Positions 15,541-29,424 of a stretch of DNA of 64,000 nt are shown here, piece after piece. The notes under the pieces were generated by a model, which was not told the origin of the DNA, made no database searches, and worked only from the letters and a program-made list of their open reading frames with translations. Position 1 is the first letter of the stretch. Each line of letters opens with the position of its first letter. Location of the stretch: positions 33,974,574 through 34,038,573 of the forward strand of contig OZ038316.1 in NCBI GenBank assembly GCA_964035775.1, written 5' to 3'. This DNA comes from Osedax frankpressi. Its lineage: Eukaryota; Annelida; Polychaeta; Sabellida; Siboglinidae. The translations under genes were made by a program, and so were the position numbers.

Positions 15541-17460
15541 GATATGACTACTTTAGATATGATACTTTATATTTAACTACTTTATATGTAATTGCTTAGA
15601 TATGACAACTTTAAATGTGACTACATTAGATATGACTACTTTATATGTAACTATTTTAGATGTGACTACTTTAGATATGACAACTTTAGATATGTCTACT
15701 TTAGAATTGACTACTTTAGATATGACTACTTTAGATATGACTACTTTAGATATGATTACATTAGATGTGACTACTTTAGAAGTGACAATTTTAGATGTAA
15801 CTACTTTAGATGTAACTACTTTAGATGTGACTACTTTAGATATGATTACTTTAGATATGATTACTTTATATTAAACTACTTTTGATATGACTACTTTATA
15901 TATAATACTAATTTAGATATATCTACTTTAGATATGACTACTTTAGATATCATTACTTTAAATGTGACTACTTTAGAGTTGACTACTTTAGATATGATTA
16001 CTTTATATTTAACTACTTTTGATATGACTACTTTTATGTGACTACTTTAGATGTGACTACTTTAGATGTGACTACTTTAAATATGACAACTTTAGATATG
16101 ACTACTTTAGATATGACTACTTTAGAGGTGACTACTTTAGAGGTGACTACTTTAGATATGACTACTTTAGATGCAACTACTTAAGATGTGACTACTTTAG
16201 ATATGACTACTTTAGATAGACTACTTTGGATATGACTACTTTAGATATGACTACTTTGGATATGACTACTTTAGATATGACTTCTTTAGATGCAACTACT
16301 TAAGATGTGACTACTTTAGATATGACTACTTTAGATATGACTACTTAAGATGTGACTACTTTAGATGTGACTACTTAAGATGTGACTACTTTAGGTGTAA
16401 CTACTTAAGATGTAACTACTTTAGAAATGACTACTTTAGATATAACTACTTTAGATATGACTATTTTAGATATGACTACTTAAGATTAGATTACTTTATA
16501 TGTAACTACTTAAGATGTGACTAATTTAGATATGACTACTTTAGATATGACTACTTTAGATATGACTACTTTAGATATTACTACTTTAGATGTAACTACT
16601 TTAGATGTGACTACTTTAGATGTGACTACTTTTGATATGACTACTTTATAAATAACTACTTTAGATATGATTACTTTATATTTAACTATTTTTGATATGA
16701 CTACTTTATATGTGACTACTTTAGATGTGACTACTTTAAATATGACTACTTTAGATATGACTACTTTAGATATGACTACTTTAGAGGTGACTACTTTAGA
16801 GGTGACTACTTTAGATGCGACTACTTTAGATATGACTACTTTAGATATGACTACTTTAGATATGACTACTTTAGATATGACTACTTTAGATATGACTACT
16901 TTAGATATGACTACTTTAGATATGACTACTTTAGATATGACTACTTTAGATATGATTACTTTATATTTAACTACTTTTGATATGACTACTTTAGATGTGA
17001 CTACTTTAGAGGTAACTACTTTATATATGACTACTTTAGATGTGACTACTTTAGATATGACTACTTTAGATGTAATTACTTAAGATGTGACTATTTTAGA
17101 TATGACTACTTTAGATATGACTACTTTAGATGTTACTACTTAAGATGTGACTACTTTAGATGTGACAAGTTTAGATATGACTACTTTAGATATGACTACT
17201 TTAGATATGACTACTTTAGATATGACTACTTTAGATATGACTACTTACGATTAGACCTCTTTAGATGTAACTACTTAAGATGTGACTACTTTAGATGTGA
17301 CTACTTTAGAAATGACTACTTTAGATATGACTACTTTATATTTAATTACTTTTGATATATCTAATTTATATGTGACTACTTTAGATGTGACTACTTTAGA
17401 TGTGACTACTTTAGATGTGACTACTTTAGATATGACTACTTTAGAGGTGACTACTTTATA
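15541..17460 (+). repeat. Transitional module joining A-type and B-type sequence
   Basis: It starts with the B-family strings (ACTTTAAATGTGACT, GATATGTCT, GAATTGACT) after the first TAATTGCTTAGAT landmark (15591 at ATTG), then returns to A-like strings near 16020-16660 and 17080-17340. It looks like a recombinant between the two module families. The 16667-17083 stretch is a long string of mostly GATATGACT units. Confidence 0.75.
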
Positions 17461-20400
17461 TTAAACTACTTTTGATATGACTAATTTAGATATGATAATT
17501 TAGATGTGACTACTTTAGATGTGACTACTTTAGATATGACTACTTTAGAGGTGACTACTTTAGATTTGACTACTTTAGATGTGACTACTTTAGATGTGAT
17601 TACATTAGATATGACTACTTTAGATATGATACTTTATATTTAACTACTTTATATGTAATTGCTTAGATATGACAACTTTAAATGTGACTACATTAGATAT
17701 GACTACTTTAGATATGACTACTTTAGAGGTGACTACTTTAGAGGTGACTACTTTAGATGTGACTACTTTAGATGTGACTACATTAGATGTGACTACTTTA
17801 TATTAAACTACTTTTGATATGACTACTTTAGAAATGACTACCTTAGATATGATTACTTTATATTTAACTACATTTCATATAACTAATTTAGATGTGATTA
17901 CTTTATAGGTCAATACTTTTAATGTAACTACTTTATATGTAACTATTTTAGATGTGACTACTTTAGATATGACTACTTTAGATATGTCTACTTTAGAATT
18001 GACTACTTTAGATATGACTACTTTAGATATGACTACTTTAGATATGATTACATTAGATGTGACTACTTTAGAAGTGACAATTTTAGATGTAACTACTTTA
18101 GATGTAACTACTTTAGATGTGACTACTTTAGATATGATTACTTTAGATATGATTACTTTATATTAAACTACTTTTGATATGACTACTTTATATATAATAC
18201 TAATTTAGATATATCTACTTTAGATATGACTACTTTAGATATCATTACTTTAAATGTGACTACTTTAGAGTTGACTACTTTAGAAATGACTACTTTAGAT
18301 GCGACTACTTTATAAATGACTACTTTAGATATGATTACTTTATATTAAACTACTTTTGATATGACTACTTTAGATATGACTACTTTAAACGTGACTACTT
18401 TAGATATGACTACTTTAGATATGATTACTTTAGATGTGACTACTTTAGAGGTGACTAGTTTAGATGTGACTACTTTGGATGTGACTACTTTAGATATGAC
18501 TACTTTAGATATGACTACTTTAGATATTACTACTTTAGATGTAACTACTTTAGATGTGACTACTTTAGATGTGACTACTTTTGATATGACTACTTTATAA
18601 ATAACTACTTTAGATATGATTACTTTATATTTAACTACTTTTGATATGACTACTTTTGATATGACTACTTTAGATGTGACTACTTTAGATGTGACTACTT
18701 TAGATATGACTACTTTAGATATGACTACTTTAGAGGTGACTACTTTAGAGGTGACTACTTTAGATGCGACTACTTTAGATATGACTACTTTAGATATGAC
18801 TACTTTAGATATAACTACTTTAGATATGACTACTTTAGATATGACTACTTTAGATATGACTACTTTAGATATGACTACTTTAGATATGATTACTTTATAT
18901 TTAACTACTTTTGATATGACTACTTTAGATGTGACTACTTTAGAGGTGACTACTTTATATATGACTACTTTAGATGTGACTACTTTAGATATGACTACTT
19001 TAGATGTAATTACTTAAGATGTGACTATTTTAGATATGACTACTTTAGATATGACTACTTTAGATATGACTACTTTAGATATGACTACTTTAGATATGAC
19101 TACTTACGATTATACCTCTTTAGATGTAACTACTTTAGATATGACTACTTTAGATATGACTACTTTAGATATGACAACTTTAGATATGACTACTTTAGAT
19201 ATGACTACTTTAGATATGACTACTTTAGATATGACTACTTACGATTATACCTCTTTAGATGTAACTACTTAAGATGTGACTACTTTAGATGTGACTACTT
19301 TAGAAATGACTACTTTAGATATGACTACTTTATATTTAATTACTTTTGATATATCTAATTTATATGTGACTACTTTAGATGTGACTACTTTAGATGTGAC
19401 TACTTTAGATATGACTACTTTAGAGGTGACTACTTTATATTAAACTACTTTTGATATGACTAATTTAGATATGATAATTTAGATATGACTACTTTAGATG
19501 TGACTACTTTAGATATGACTACTTTAGAGGTGACTACTTTAGATTTGACTACTTTAGATGTGACTACTTTAGATGTGATTACATTAGATATGACTACTTT
19601 AGATATGATACTTTATATTTAACTACTTTATATGTAATTGCTTAGATATGACAACTTTAAATGTGACTACATTAGATATGACTACTTTAGATATGACTAC
19701 TTTAGAGGTGACTACTTTAGAGGTGACTACTTTAGATGTGACTACTTTAGATGTGACTACATTAGATATGACTACTTTATATTAAACTACTTTTGATATG
19801 ACTACTTTAGAAATGACTACCTTAGATATGATTACTTTATATTTAACTACATTTCATATAACTAATTTAGATGTGATTACTTTATAGGTCAATACTTTTA
19901 ATGTAACTACTTTATATGTAACTATTTTAGATGTGACTACTTTAGATATGACTACTTTAGATATGTCTACTTTAGAATTGACTACTTTAGATATGACTAC
20001 TTTAGATATGACTACTTTAGATATGATTACATTAGATGTGACTACTTTAGAAGTGACAATTTTAGATGTAACTACTTTAGATGTAACTACTTTAGATGTG
20101 ACTACTTTAGATATGATTACTTTAGATATGACTACTTTAGATATGATTACTTTATATTTATCTACTTTTGATATGACTACTTTAGATGTGACTACTTTAG
20201 AGGTGACTACTTTATATATGACTACTTTAGATGTGACTACTTTAGATATGACTACTTTAGATGTAATTACTTAAGATGTGACTTTTTAGATATGACTACT
20301 TTAGATATGACTACTTTAGATGTTACTACTTAAGATGTGACTACTTTAGATGTGACAACTTTAGATACGACTACTTTAGATATGACTACTTTAGATATGA

Positions 20401-21653
20401 CTACTTTAGATATGACTACTTACGATTAGACCTCTTTAGATGTAACTACTTAAGATGTGACTACTTTAGATGTGACTACTTTAGAAATGACTACTTTAGA
20501 TATGACTACTTTATATTTAATTACTTTTGATATATCTAATTTAGATATGATAATTTAGATGTGACTACTTTAGAGGTGACTACTTTAGATATGACTACTT
20601 TAGAGGTGACTACTTTAGATGTGACTACTTTAGATGTGACTACTTTAGATGTGATTACATTAGATATGACTACTTTAGATATGATACTTTATATTTAACT
20701 ACTTTATATGTAATTGCTTAGATATGACAACTTTAAATGTGACTACATTAGATATGACTACTTTATATGTAACTATTTTAGATGTGACTACTTTAGATAT
20801 GACTACTTTAGATATGTCTACTTTAGAATTGACTACTTTAGATATGACTACTTTAGATATGACTACTTTAGATATGATTACATTAGATGTGACTACTTTA
20901 GAAGTGACAATTTTAGATGTAACTACTTTAGATGTAACTACTTTAGATGTGACTACTTTAGATATGATTACTTTAGATATGATTACTTTATATTAAACTA
21001 CTTTTGATATGACTACTTTATATATAATACTAATTTAGATATATCTACTTTAGATATGACTACTTTAGATATCATTACTTTAAATGTGACTACTTTAGAG
21101 TTGACTACTTTAGATATGATTACTTTATATTTAACTACTTTTGATATGACTACTTTTATGTGACTACTTTAGATGTGACTACTTTAGATGTGACTACTTT
21201 AAATATGACAACTTTAGATATGACTACTTTAGATATGACTACTTTAGAGGTGACTACTTTAGAGGTGACTACTTTAGATATGACTACTTTAGATGCAACT
21301 ACTTAAGATGTGACTACTTTAGATATGACTACTTTAGGTGTAACTACTTTAGATGTTACTACTTAAGATGTGACTACTTTAGATGTGACAAGTTTAGATA
21401 TGACTACTTTAGATATGACTACTTTAGATATGACTACTTTAGATATGACTACTTACGATTAGACCTCTTTAGATGTAACTACTTAAGATGTGACTACTTT
21501 AGATGTGACTACTTTAGAAATGACTACTTTAGATATGACTACTTTATATTTAATTACTTTTGATATATCTAATTTATATGTGACTACTTTAGATGTGACT
21601 ACTTTAGATGTGACTACTTTAGATATGACTACTTTAGAGGTGACTACTTTATA
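17461..21653 (+). repeat. Higher-order module B, copy 1 (4193 bp)
   Basis: It begins with the string CTAATTTAGATATGATAATT and is repeated 4193 bp downstream. Internal landmarks are GAATTGACT (near 17995 and 19975), TTTATAGGTCAATACTTTT (near 17910), AAACGTGACT (18387), and two TTACGATTATACCTCTTTAG blocks (near 19105 and 19240). The module is itself composite: the TAATTGCTTAGAT landmark occurs three times inside it (ATTG at 17658, 19637, 20713), giving sub-modules of about 2.0 and 1.1 kb. Confidence 0.88.
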
Positions 21654-24600
21654 TTAAACTACTTTTGATATGACTAATTTAGATATGATAATTTAGATGT
21701 GACTACTTTAGATGTGACTACTTTAGATATGACTACTTTAGAGGTGACTACTTTAGATTTGACTACTTTAGATGTGACTACTTTAGATGTGATTACATTA
21801 GATATGACTACTTTAGATATGATACTTTATATTTAACTACTTTATATGTAATTGCTTAGATATGACAACTTTAAATGTGACTACATTAGATATGACTACT
21901 TTAGATATGACTACTTTAGAGGTGACTACTTTAGAGGTGACTACTTTAGATGTGACTACTTTAGATGTGACTACATTAGATGTGACTACTTTATATTAAA
22001 CTACTTTTGATATGACTACTTTAGAAATGACTACCTTAGATATGATTACTTTATATTTAACTACATTTCATATAACTAATTTAGATGTGATTACTTTATA
22101 GGTCAATACTTTTAATGTAACTACTTTATATGTAACTATTTTAGATGTGACTACTTTAGATATGACTACTTTAGATATGTCTACTTTAGAATTGACTACT
22201 TTAGATATGACTACTTTAGATATGACTACTTTAGATATGATTACATTAGATGTGACTACTTTAGAAGTGACAATTTTAGATGTAACTACTTTAGATGTAA
22301 CTACTTTAGATGTGACTACTTTAGATATGATTACTTTAGATATGATTACTTTATATTAAACTACTTTTGATATGACTACTTTATATATAATACTAATTTA
22401 GATATATCTACTTTAGATATGACTACTTTAGATATCATTACTTTAAATGTGACTACTTTAGAGTTGACTACTTTAGAAATGACTACTTTAGATGCGACTA
22501 CTTTATAAATGACTACTTTAGATATGATTACTTTATATTAAACTACTTTTGATATGACTACTTTAGATATGACTACTTTAAACGTGACTACTTTAGATAT
22601 GACTACTTTAGATATGATTACTTTAGATGTGACTACTTTAGAGGTGACTAGTTTAGATGTGACTACTTTGGATGTGACTACTTTAGATATGACTACTTTT
22701 GATATGACTACTTTAGATATTACTACTTTAGATGTAACTACTTTAGATGTGACTACTTTAGATGTGACTACTTTTGATATGACTACTTTATAAATAACTA
22801 CTTTAGATATGATTACTTTATATTTAACTACTTTTGATATGACTACTTTTGATATGACTACTTTAGATGTGACTACTTTAGATGTGACTACTTTAGATAT
22901 GACTACTTTAGATATGACTACTTTAGAGGTGACTACTTTAGAGATGACTACTTTAGATGCGACTACTTTAGATATGACTACTTTAGATATGACTACTTTA
23001 GATATGACTACTTTAGATATGACTACTTTAGATATGACTACTTTAGATATGACTACTTTAGATATGACTACTTTAGATATGATTACTTTATATTTAACTA
23101 CTTTTGATATGACTACTTTAGATGTGACTACTTTAGAGGTGACTACTTTATATATGACTACTTTAGATGTGACTACTTTAGATATGACTACTTTAGATGT
23201 AATTACTTAAGATGTGACTATTTTAGATATGACTACTTTAGATATGACTACTTTAGATATGACTACTTTAGATATGACTACTTTAGATATGACTACTTTA
23301 GATATGACTACTTACGATTATACCTCTTTAGATGTAACTACTTTAGATATGACTACTTTAGATATGACTACTTTAGATATGACAACTTTAGATATGACTA
23401 CTTTAGATATGACTACTTTAGATATGACTACTTTAGATATGACTACTTACGATTATACCTCTTTAGATGTAACTACTTAAGATGTGCCTACTTTAGATGT
23501 GACTACTTTAGAAATGACTACTTTAGATATGACTACTTTATATTTAATTACTTTTGATATATCTAATTTATATGTGACTACTTTAGATGTGACTACTTTA
23601 GATGTGACTACTTTAGATATGACTACTTTAGAGGTGACTACTTTATATTAAACTACTTTTGATATGACTAATTTAGATATGATAATTTAGATATGACTAC
23701 TTTAGATGTGACTACTTTAGATATGACTACTTTAGAGGTGACTACTTTAGATTTGACTACTTTAGATGTGACTACTTTAGATGTGATTACATTAGATATG
23801 ACTACTTTAGATATGATACTTTATATTTAACTACTTTATATGTAATTGCTTAGATATGACAACTTTAAATGTGACTACATTAGATATGACTACTTTAGAT
23901 ATGACTACTTTAGAGGTGACTACTTTAGAGGTGACTACTTTAGATGTGACTACTTTAGATGTGACTACATTAGATATGACTACTTTATATTAAACTACTT
24001 TTGATATGACTACTTTAGAAATGACTACCTTAGATATGATTACTTTATATTTAACTACATTTCATATAACTAATTTAGATGTGATTACTTTATAGGTCAA
24101 TACTTTTAATGTAACTACTTTATATGTAACTATTTTAGATGTGACTACTTTAGATATGACTACTTTAGATATGTCTACTTTAGAATTGACTACTTTAGAT
24201 ATGACTACTTTAGATATGACTACTTTAGATATGATTACATTAGATGTGACTACTTTAGAAGTGACAATTTTAGATGTAACTACTTTAGATGTAACTACTT
24301 TAGATGTGACTACTTTAGATATGATTACTTTAGATATGACTACTTTAGATATGATTACTTTATATTTATCTACTTTTGATATGACTACTTTAGATGTGAC
24401 TACTTTAGAGGTGACTACTTTATATATGACTACTTTAGATGTGACTACTTTAGATATGACTACTTTAGATGTAATTACTTAAGATGTGACTTTTTAGATA
24501 TGACTACTTTAGATATGACTACTTTAGATGTTACTACTTAAGATGTGACTACTTTAGATGTGACAACTTTAGATACGACTACTTTAGATATGACTACTTT

Positions 24601-26595
24601 AGATATGACTACTTTAGATATGACTACTTACGATTAGACCTCTTTAGATGTAACTACTTAAGATGTGACTACTTTAGATGTGACTACTTTAGAAATGACT
24701 ACTTTAGATATGACTACTTTATATTTAATTACTTTTGATATATCTAATTTAGATATGATAATTTAGATGTGACTACTTTAGAGGTGACTACTTTAGATAT
24801 GACTACTTTAGAGGTGACTACTTTAGATGTGACTACTTTAGATGTGACTACTTTAGATGTGATTACATTAGATATGACTACTTTAGATATGATACTTTAT
24901 ATTTAACTACTTTATATGTAATTGCTTAGATATGACAACTTTAAATGTGACTACATTAGATATGACTACTTTATATGTAACTATTTTAGATGTGACTACT
25001 TTAGATATGACTACTTTAGATATGTCTACTTTAGAATTGACTACTTTAGATATGACTACTTTAGATATGACTACTTTAGATATGATTACATTAGATGTGA
25101 CTACTTTAGAAGTGACAATTTTAGATGTAACTACTTTAGATGTAACTACTTTAGATGTGACTACTTTAGATATGATTACTTTAGATATGATTACTTTATA
25201 TTAAACTACTTTTGATATGACTACTTTATATATAATACTAATTTAGATATATCTACTTTAGATATGACTACTTTAGATATCATTACTTTAAATGTGACTA
25301 CTTTAGAGTTGACTACTTTAGATATGATTACTTTATATTTAACTACTTTTGATATGACTACTTTTATGTGACTACTTTAGATGTGACTACTTTAGATGTG
25401 ACTACTTTAAATATGACAACTTTAGATATGACTACTTTAGATATGACTACTTTAGAGGTGACTACTTTAGAGGTGACTACTTTAGATATGACTACTTTAG
25501 ATGCAACTACTTAAGATGTGACTACTTTAGATATGACTACTTTAGGTGTAACTACTTAAGATGTAACTACTTTAGAAATGACTACTTTAGATATAACTAC
25601 TTTAGATATGACTATTTTAGATATGACTACTTAAGATTAGATTACTTTATATGTAACTACTTAAGATGTGACTAATTTAGATATGACTACTTTAGATATG
25701 ACTACTTTAGATATGACTACTTTAGATATTACTACTTTAGATGTAACTACTTTAGATGTGACTACTTTAGATGTGACTACTTTTGATATGACTACTTTAT
25801 AAATAACTACTTTAGATATGATTACTTTATATTTAACTACTTTTGATATGACTACTTTATATGTGACTACTTTAGATGTGACTACTTTAAATATGACTAC
25901 TTTAGATATGACTACTTTAGATATGACTATTTAGAGGTGACTACTTTAGAGGTGACTACTTTAGATGCGACTACTTTAGATATGACTACTTTAGATATGA
26001 CTACTTTAGATATGACTACTTTAGATATGACTACTTTAGATATGACTACTTTAGATATGACTACTTTAGATATGACTACTTTAGATATGACTACTTTAGA
26101 TATGATTACTTTATATTTAACTACTTTTGATATGACTACTTTAGATGTGACTACTTTAGAGGTAACTACTTTATATATGACTACTTTAGATGTGACTACT
26201 TTAGATATGACTACTTTAGATGTAATTACTTAAGATGTGACTATTTTAGATATGACTACTTTAGATATGACTACTTTAGATGTTACTACTTAAGATGTGA
26301 CTACTTTAGATGTGACAAGTTTAGATATGACTACTTTAGATATGACTACTTTAGATATGACTACTTTAGATATGACTACTTTAGATATGACTACTTACGA
26401 TTAGACCTCTTTAGATGTAACTACTTAAGATGTGACTACTTTAGATGTGACTACTTTAGAAATGACTACTTTAGATATGACTACTTTATATTTAATTACT
26501 TTTGATATATCTAATTTATATGTGACTACTTTAGATGTGACTACTTTAGATGTGACTACTTTAGATATGACTACTTTAGAGGTGACTACTTTATA
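21654..26595 (+). repeat. Higher-order module B, copy 2 (about 4.9 kb)
   Basis: It repeats copy 1 with an offset of 4193 bp at many independent landmarks (17954 to 22147, 18361 to 22554, 18616 to 22809, 19021 to 23214), then 4208 bp after one extra unit. Differences from copy 1 are few: one TTTGATATG in place of TTAGATATG near 22700, GAGATGACT near 22940, and GATGTGCCT near 23486. Extra sequence around 25550-26400 makes it about 0.7 kb longer and resembles 16400-17240 of the transitional module. Confidence 0.88.
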
Positions 26596-29424
26596 TTAAA
26601 CTACTTTTGATATGACTAATTTAGATATGATAATTTAGATGTGACTACTTTAGATGTGACTACTTTAGATATGACTACTTTAGAGGTGACTACTTTAGAT
26701 TTGACTACTTTAGATGTGACTACTTTAGATGTGATTACATTAGATATGACTACTTTAGATATGATACTTTATATTTAACTACTTTATATGTAATTGCTTA
26801 GATATGACAACTTTAAATGTGACTACATTAGATATGACTACTTTAGATATGACTACTTTAGAGGTGACTACTTTAGAGGTGACTACTTTAGATGTGACTA
26901 CTTTAGATGTGACTACATTAGATGTGACTACTTTATATTAAACTACTTTTGATATGACTACTTTAGAAATGACTACCTTAGATATGATTACTTTATATTT
27001 AACTACATTTCATATAACTAATTTAGATGTGATTACTTTATAGGTCAATACTTTTAATGTAACTACTTTATATGTAACTATTTTAGATGTGACTACTTTA
27101 GATATGACTACTTTAGATATGTCTACTTTAGAATTGACTACTTTAGATATGACTACTTTAGATATGACTACTTTAGATATGATTACATTAGATGTGACTA
27201 CTTTAGAAGTGACAATTTTAGATGTAACTACTTTAGATGTAACTACTTTAGATGTGACTACTTTAGATATGATTACTTTAGATATGATTACTTTATATTA
27301 AACTACTTTTGATATGACTACTTTATATATAATACTAATTTAGATATATCTACTTTAGATATGACTACTTTAGATATCATTACTTTAAATGTGACTACTT
27401 TAGAGTTGACTACTTTAGAAATGACTACTTTAGATGCGACTACTTTATAAATGACTACTTTAGATATGATTACTTTATATTAAACTACTTTTGATATGAC
27501 TACTTTAGATATGACTACTTTAAACGTGACTACTTTAGATATGACTACTTTAGATATGATTACTTTAGATGTGACTACTTTAGAGGTGACTAGTTTAGAT
27601 GTGACTACTTTGGATGTGACTACTTTAGATATGACTACTTTAGATATGACTACTTTAGATATTACTACTTTAGATGTAACTACTTTAGATGTGACTACTT
27701 TAGATGTGACTACTTTTGATATGACTACTTTATAAATAACTACTTTAGATATGATTACTTTATATTTAACTACTTTTGATATGACTACTTTTGATATGAC
27801 TACTTTAGATGTGACTACTTTAGATGTGACTACTTTAGATATGACTACTTTAGATATGACTACTTTAGAGGTGACTACTTTAGAGGTGACTACTTTAGAT
27901 GCGACTACTTTAGATATGACTACTTTAGATATGACTACTTTAGATATGACTACTTTAGATATGACTACTTTAGATATGACTACTTTAGATATGACTACTT
28001 TAGATATGACTACTTTAGATATGACTACTTTAGATATGATTACTTTATATTTAACTACTTTTGATATGACTACTTTAGATGTGACTACTTTAGAGGTGAC
28101 TACTTTATATATGACTACTTTAGATGTGACTACTTTAGATATGACTACTTTAGATGTAATTACTTAAGATGTGACTATTTTAGATATGACTACTTTAGAT
28201 ATGACTACTTTAGATATGACTACTTTAGATATGACTACTTACGATTATACCTCTTTAGATGTAACTACTTTAGATATGACTACTTTAGATATGACTACTT
28301 TAGATATGACAACTTTAGATATGACTACTTTAGATATGACTACTTTAGATATGACTACTTTAGATATGACTACTTACGATTATACCTCTTTAGATGTAAC
28401 TACTTAAGATGTGACTACTTTAGATGTGACTACTTTAGAAATGACTACTTTAGATATGACTACTTTATATTTAATTACTTTTGATATATCTAATTTATAT
28501 GTGACTACTTTAGATGTGACTACTTTAGATGTGACTACTTTAGATATGACTACTTTAGAGGTGACTACTTTATATTAAACTACTTTTGATATGACTAATT
28601 TAGATATGATAATTTAGATATGACTACTTTAGATGTGACTACTTTAGATATGACTACTTTAGAGGTGACTACTTTAGATTTGACTACTTTAGATGTGACT
28701 ACTTTAGATGTGATTACATTAGATATGACTACTTTAGATATGATACTTTATATTTAACTACTTTATATGTAATTGCTTAGATATGACAACTTTAAATGTG
28801 ACTACATTAGATATGACTACTTTAGATATGACTACTTTAGAGGTGACTACTTTAGAGGTGACTACTTTAGATGTGACTACTTTAGATGTGACTACATTAG
28901 ATATGACTACTTTATATTAAACTACTTTTGATATGACTACTTTAGAAATGACTACCTTAGATATGATTACTTTATATTTAACTACATTTCATATAACTAA
29001 TTTAGATGTGATTACTTTATAGGTCAATACTTTTAATGTAACTACTTTATATGTAACTATTTTAGATGTGACTACTTTAGATATGACTACTTTAGATATG
29101 TCTACTTTAGAATTGACTACTTTAGATATGACTACTTTAGATATGACTACTTTAGATATGATTACATTAGATGTGACTACTTTAGAGGTGACAATTTTAG
29201 ATGTAACTACTTTAGATGTAACTACTTTAGATGTGACTACTTTAGATATGATTACTTTAGATTTGATTACTTTATATTAAACTACTTTTGATATGACTAC
29301 TTTATATATAATACTAATTTAGATATATCTACTTTAGATATGACTACTTTAGATATCATTACTTTAAATGTGACTACTTTAGAGTTGACTACTTTAGAAA
29401 TGACTACTTTAGATGCGACTACTT
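26596..29424 (+). repeat. Higher-order module B, copy 3 (partial, about 2.8 kb)
   Basis: It matches copies 1 and 2 with an offset of about 4942 bp to copy 2 (22147 to 27089, 22554 to 27496, 22809 to 27751), shrinking to 4927 bp further on (24141 to 29068). The two TTACGATTATACCTCTTTAG blocks recur near 28240 and 28372. The copy leaves the B pattern near 29425 and passes into smaller modules. The last frequent CTTAAG unit of the whole array is near 28410. Confidence 0.85.
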
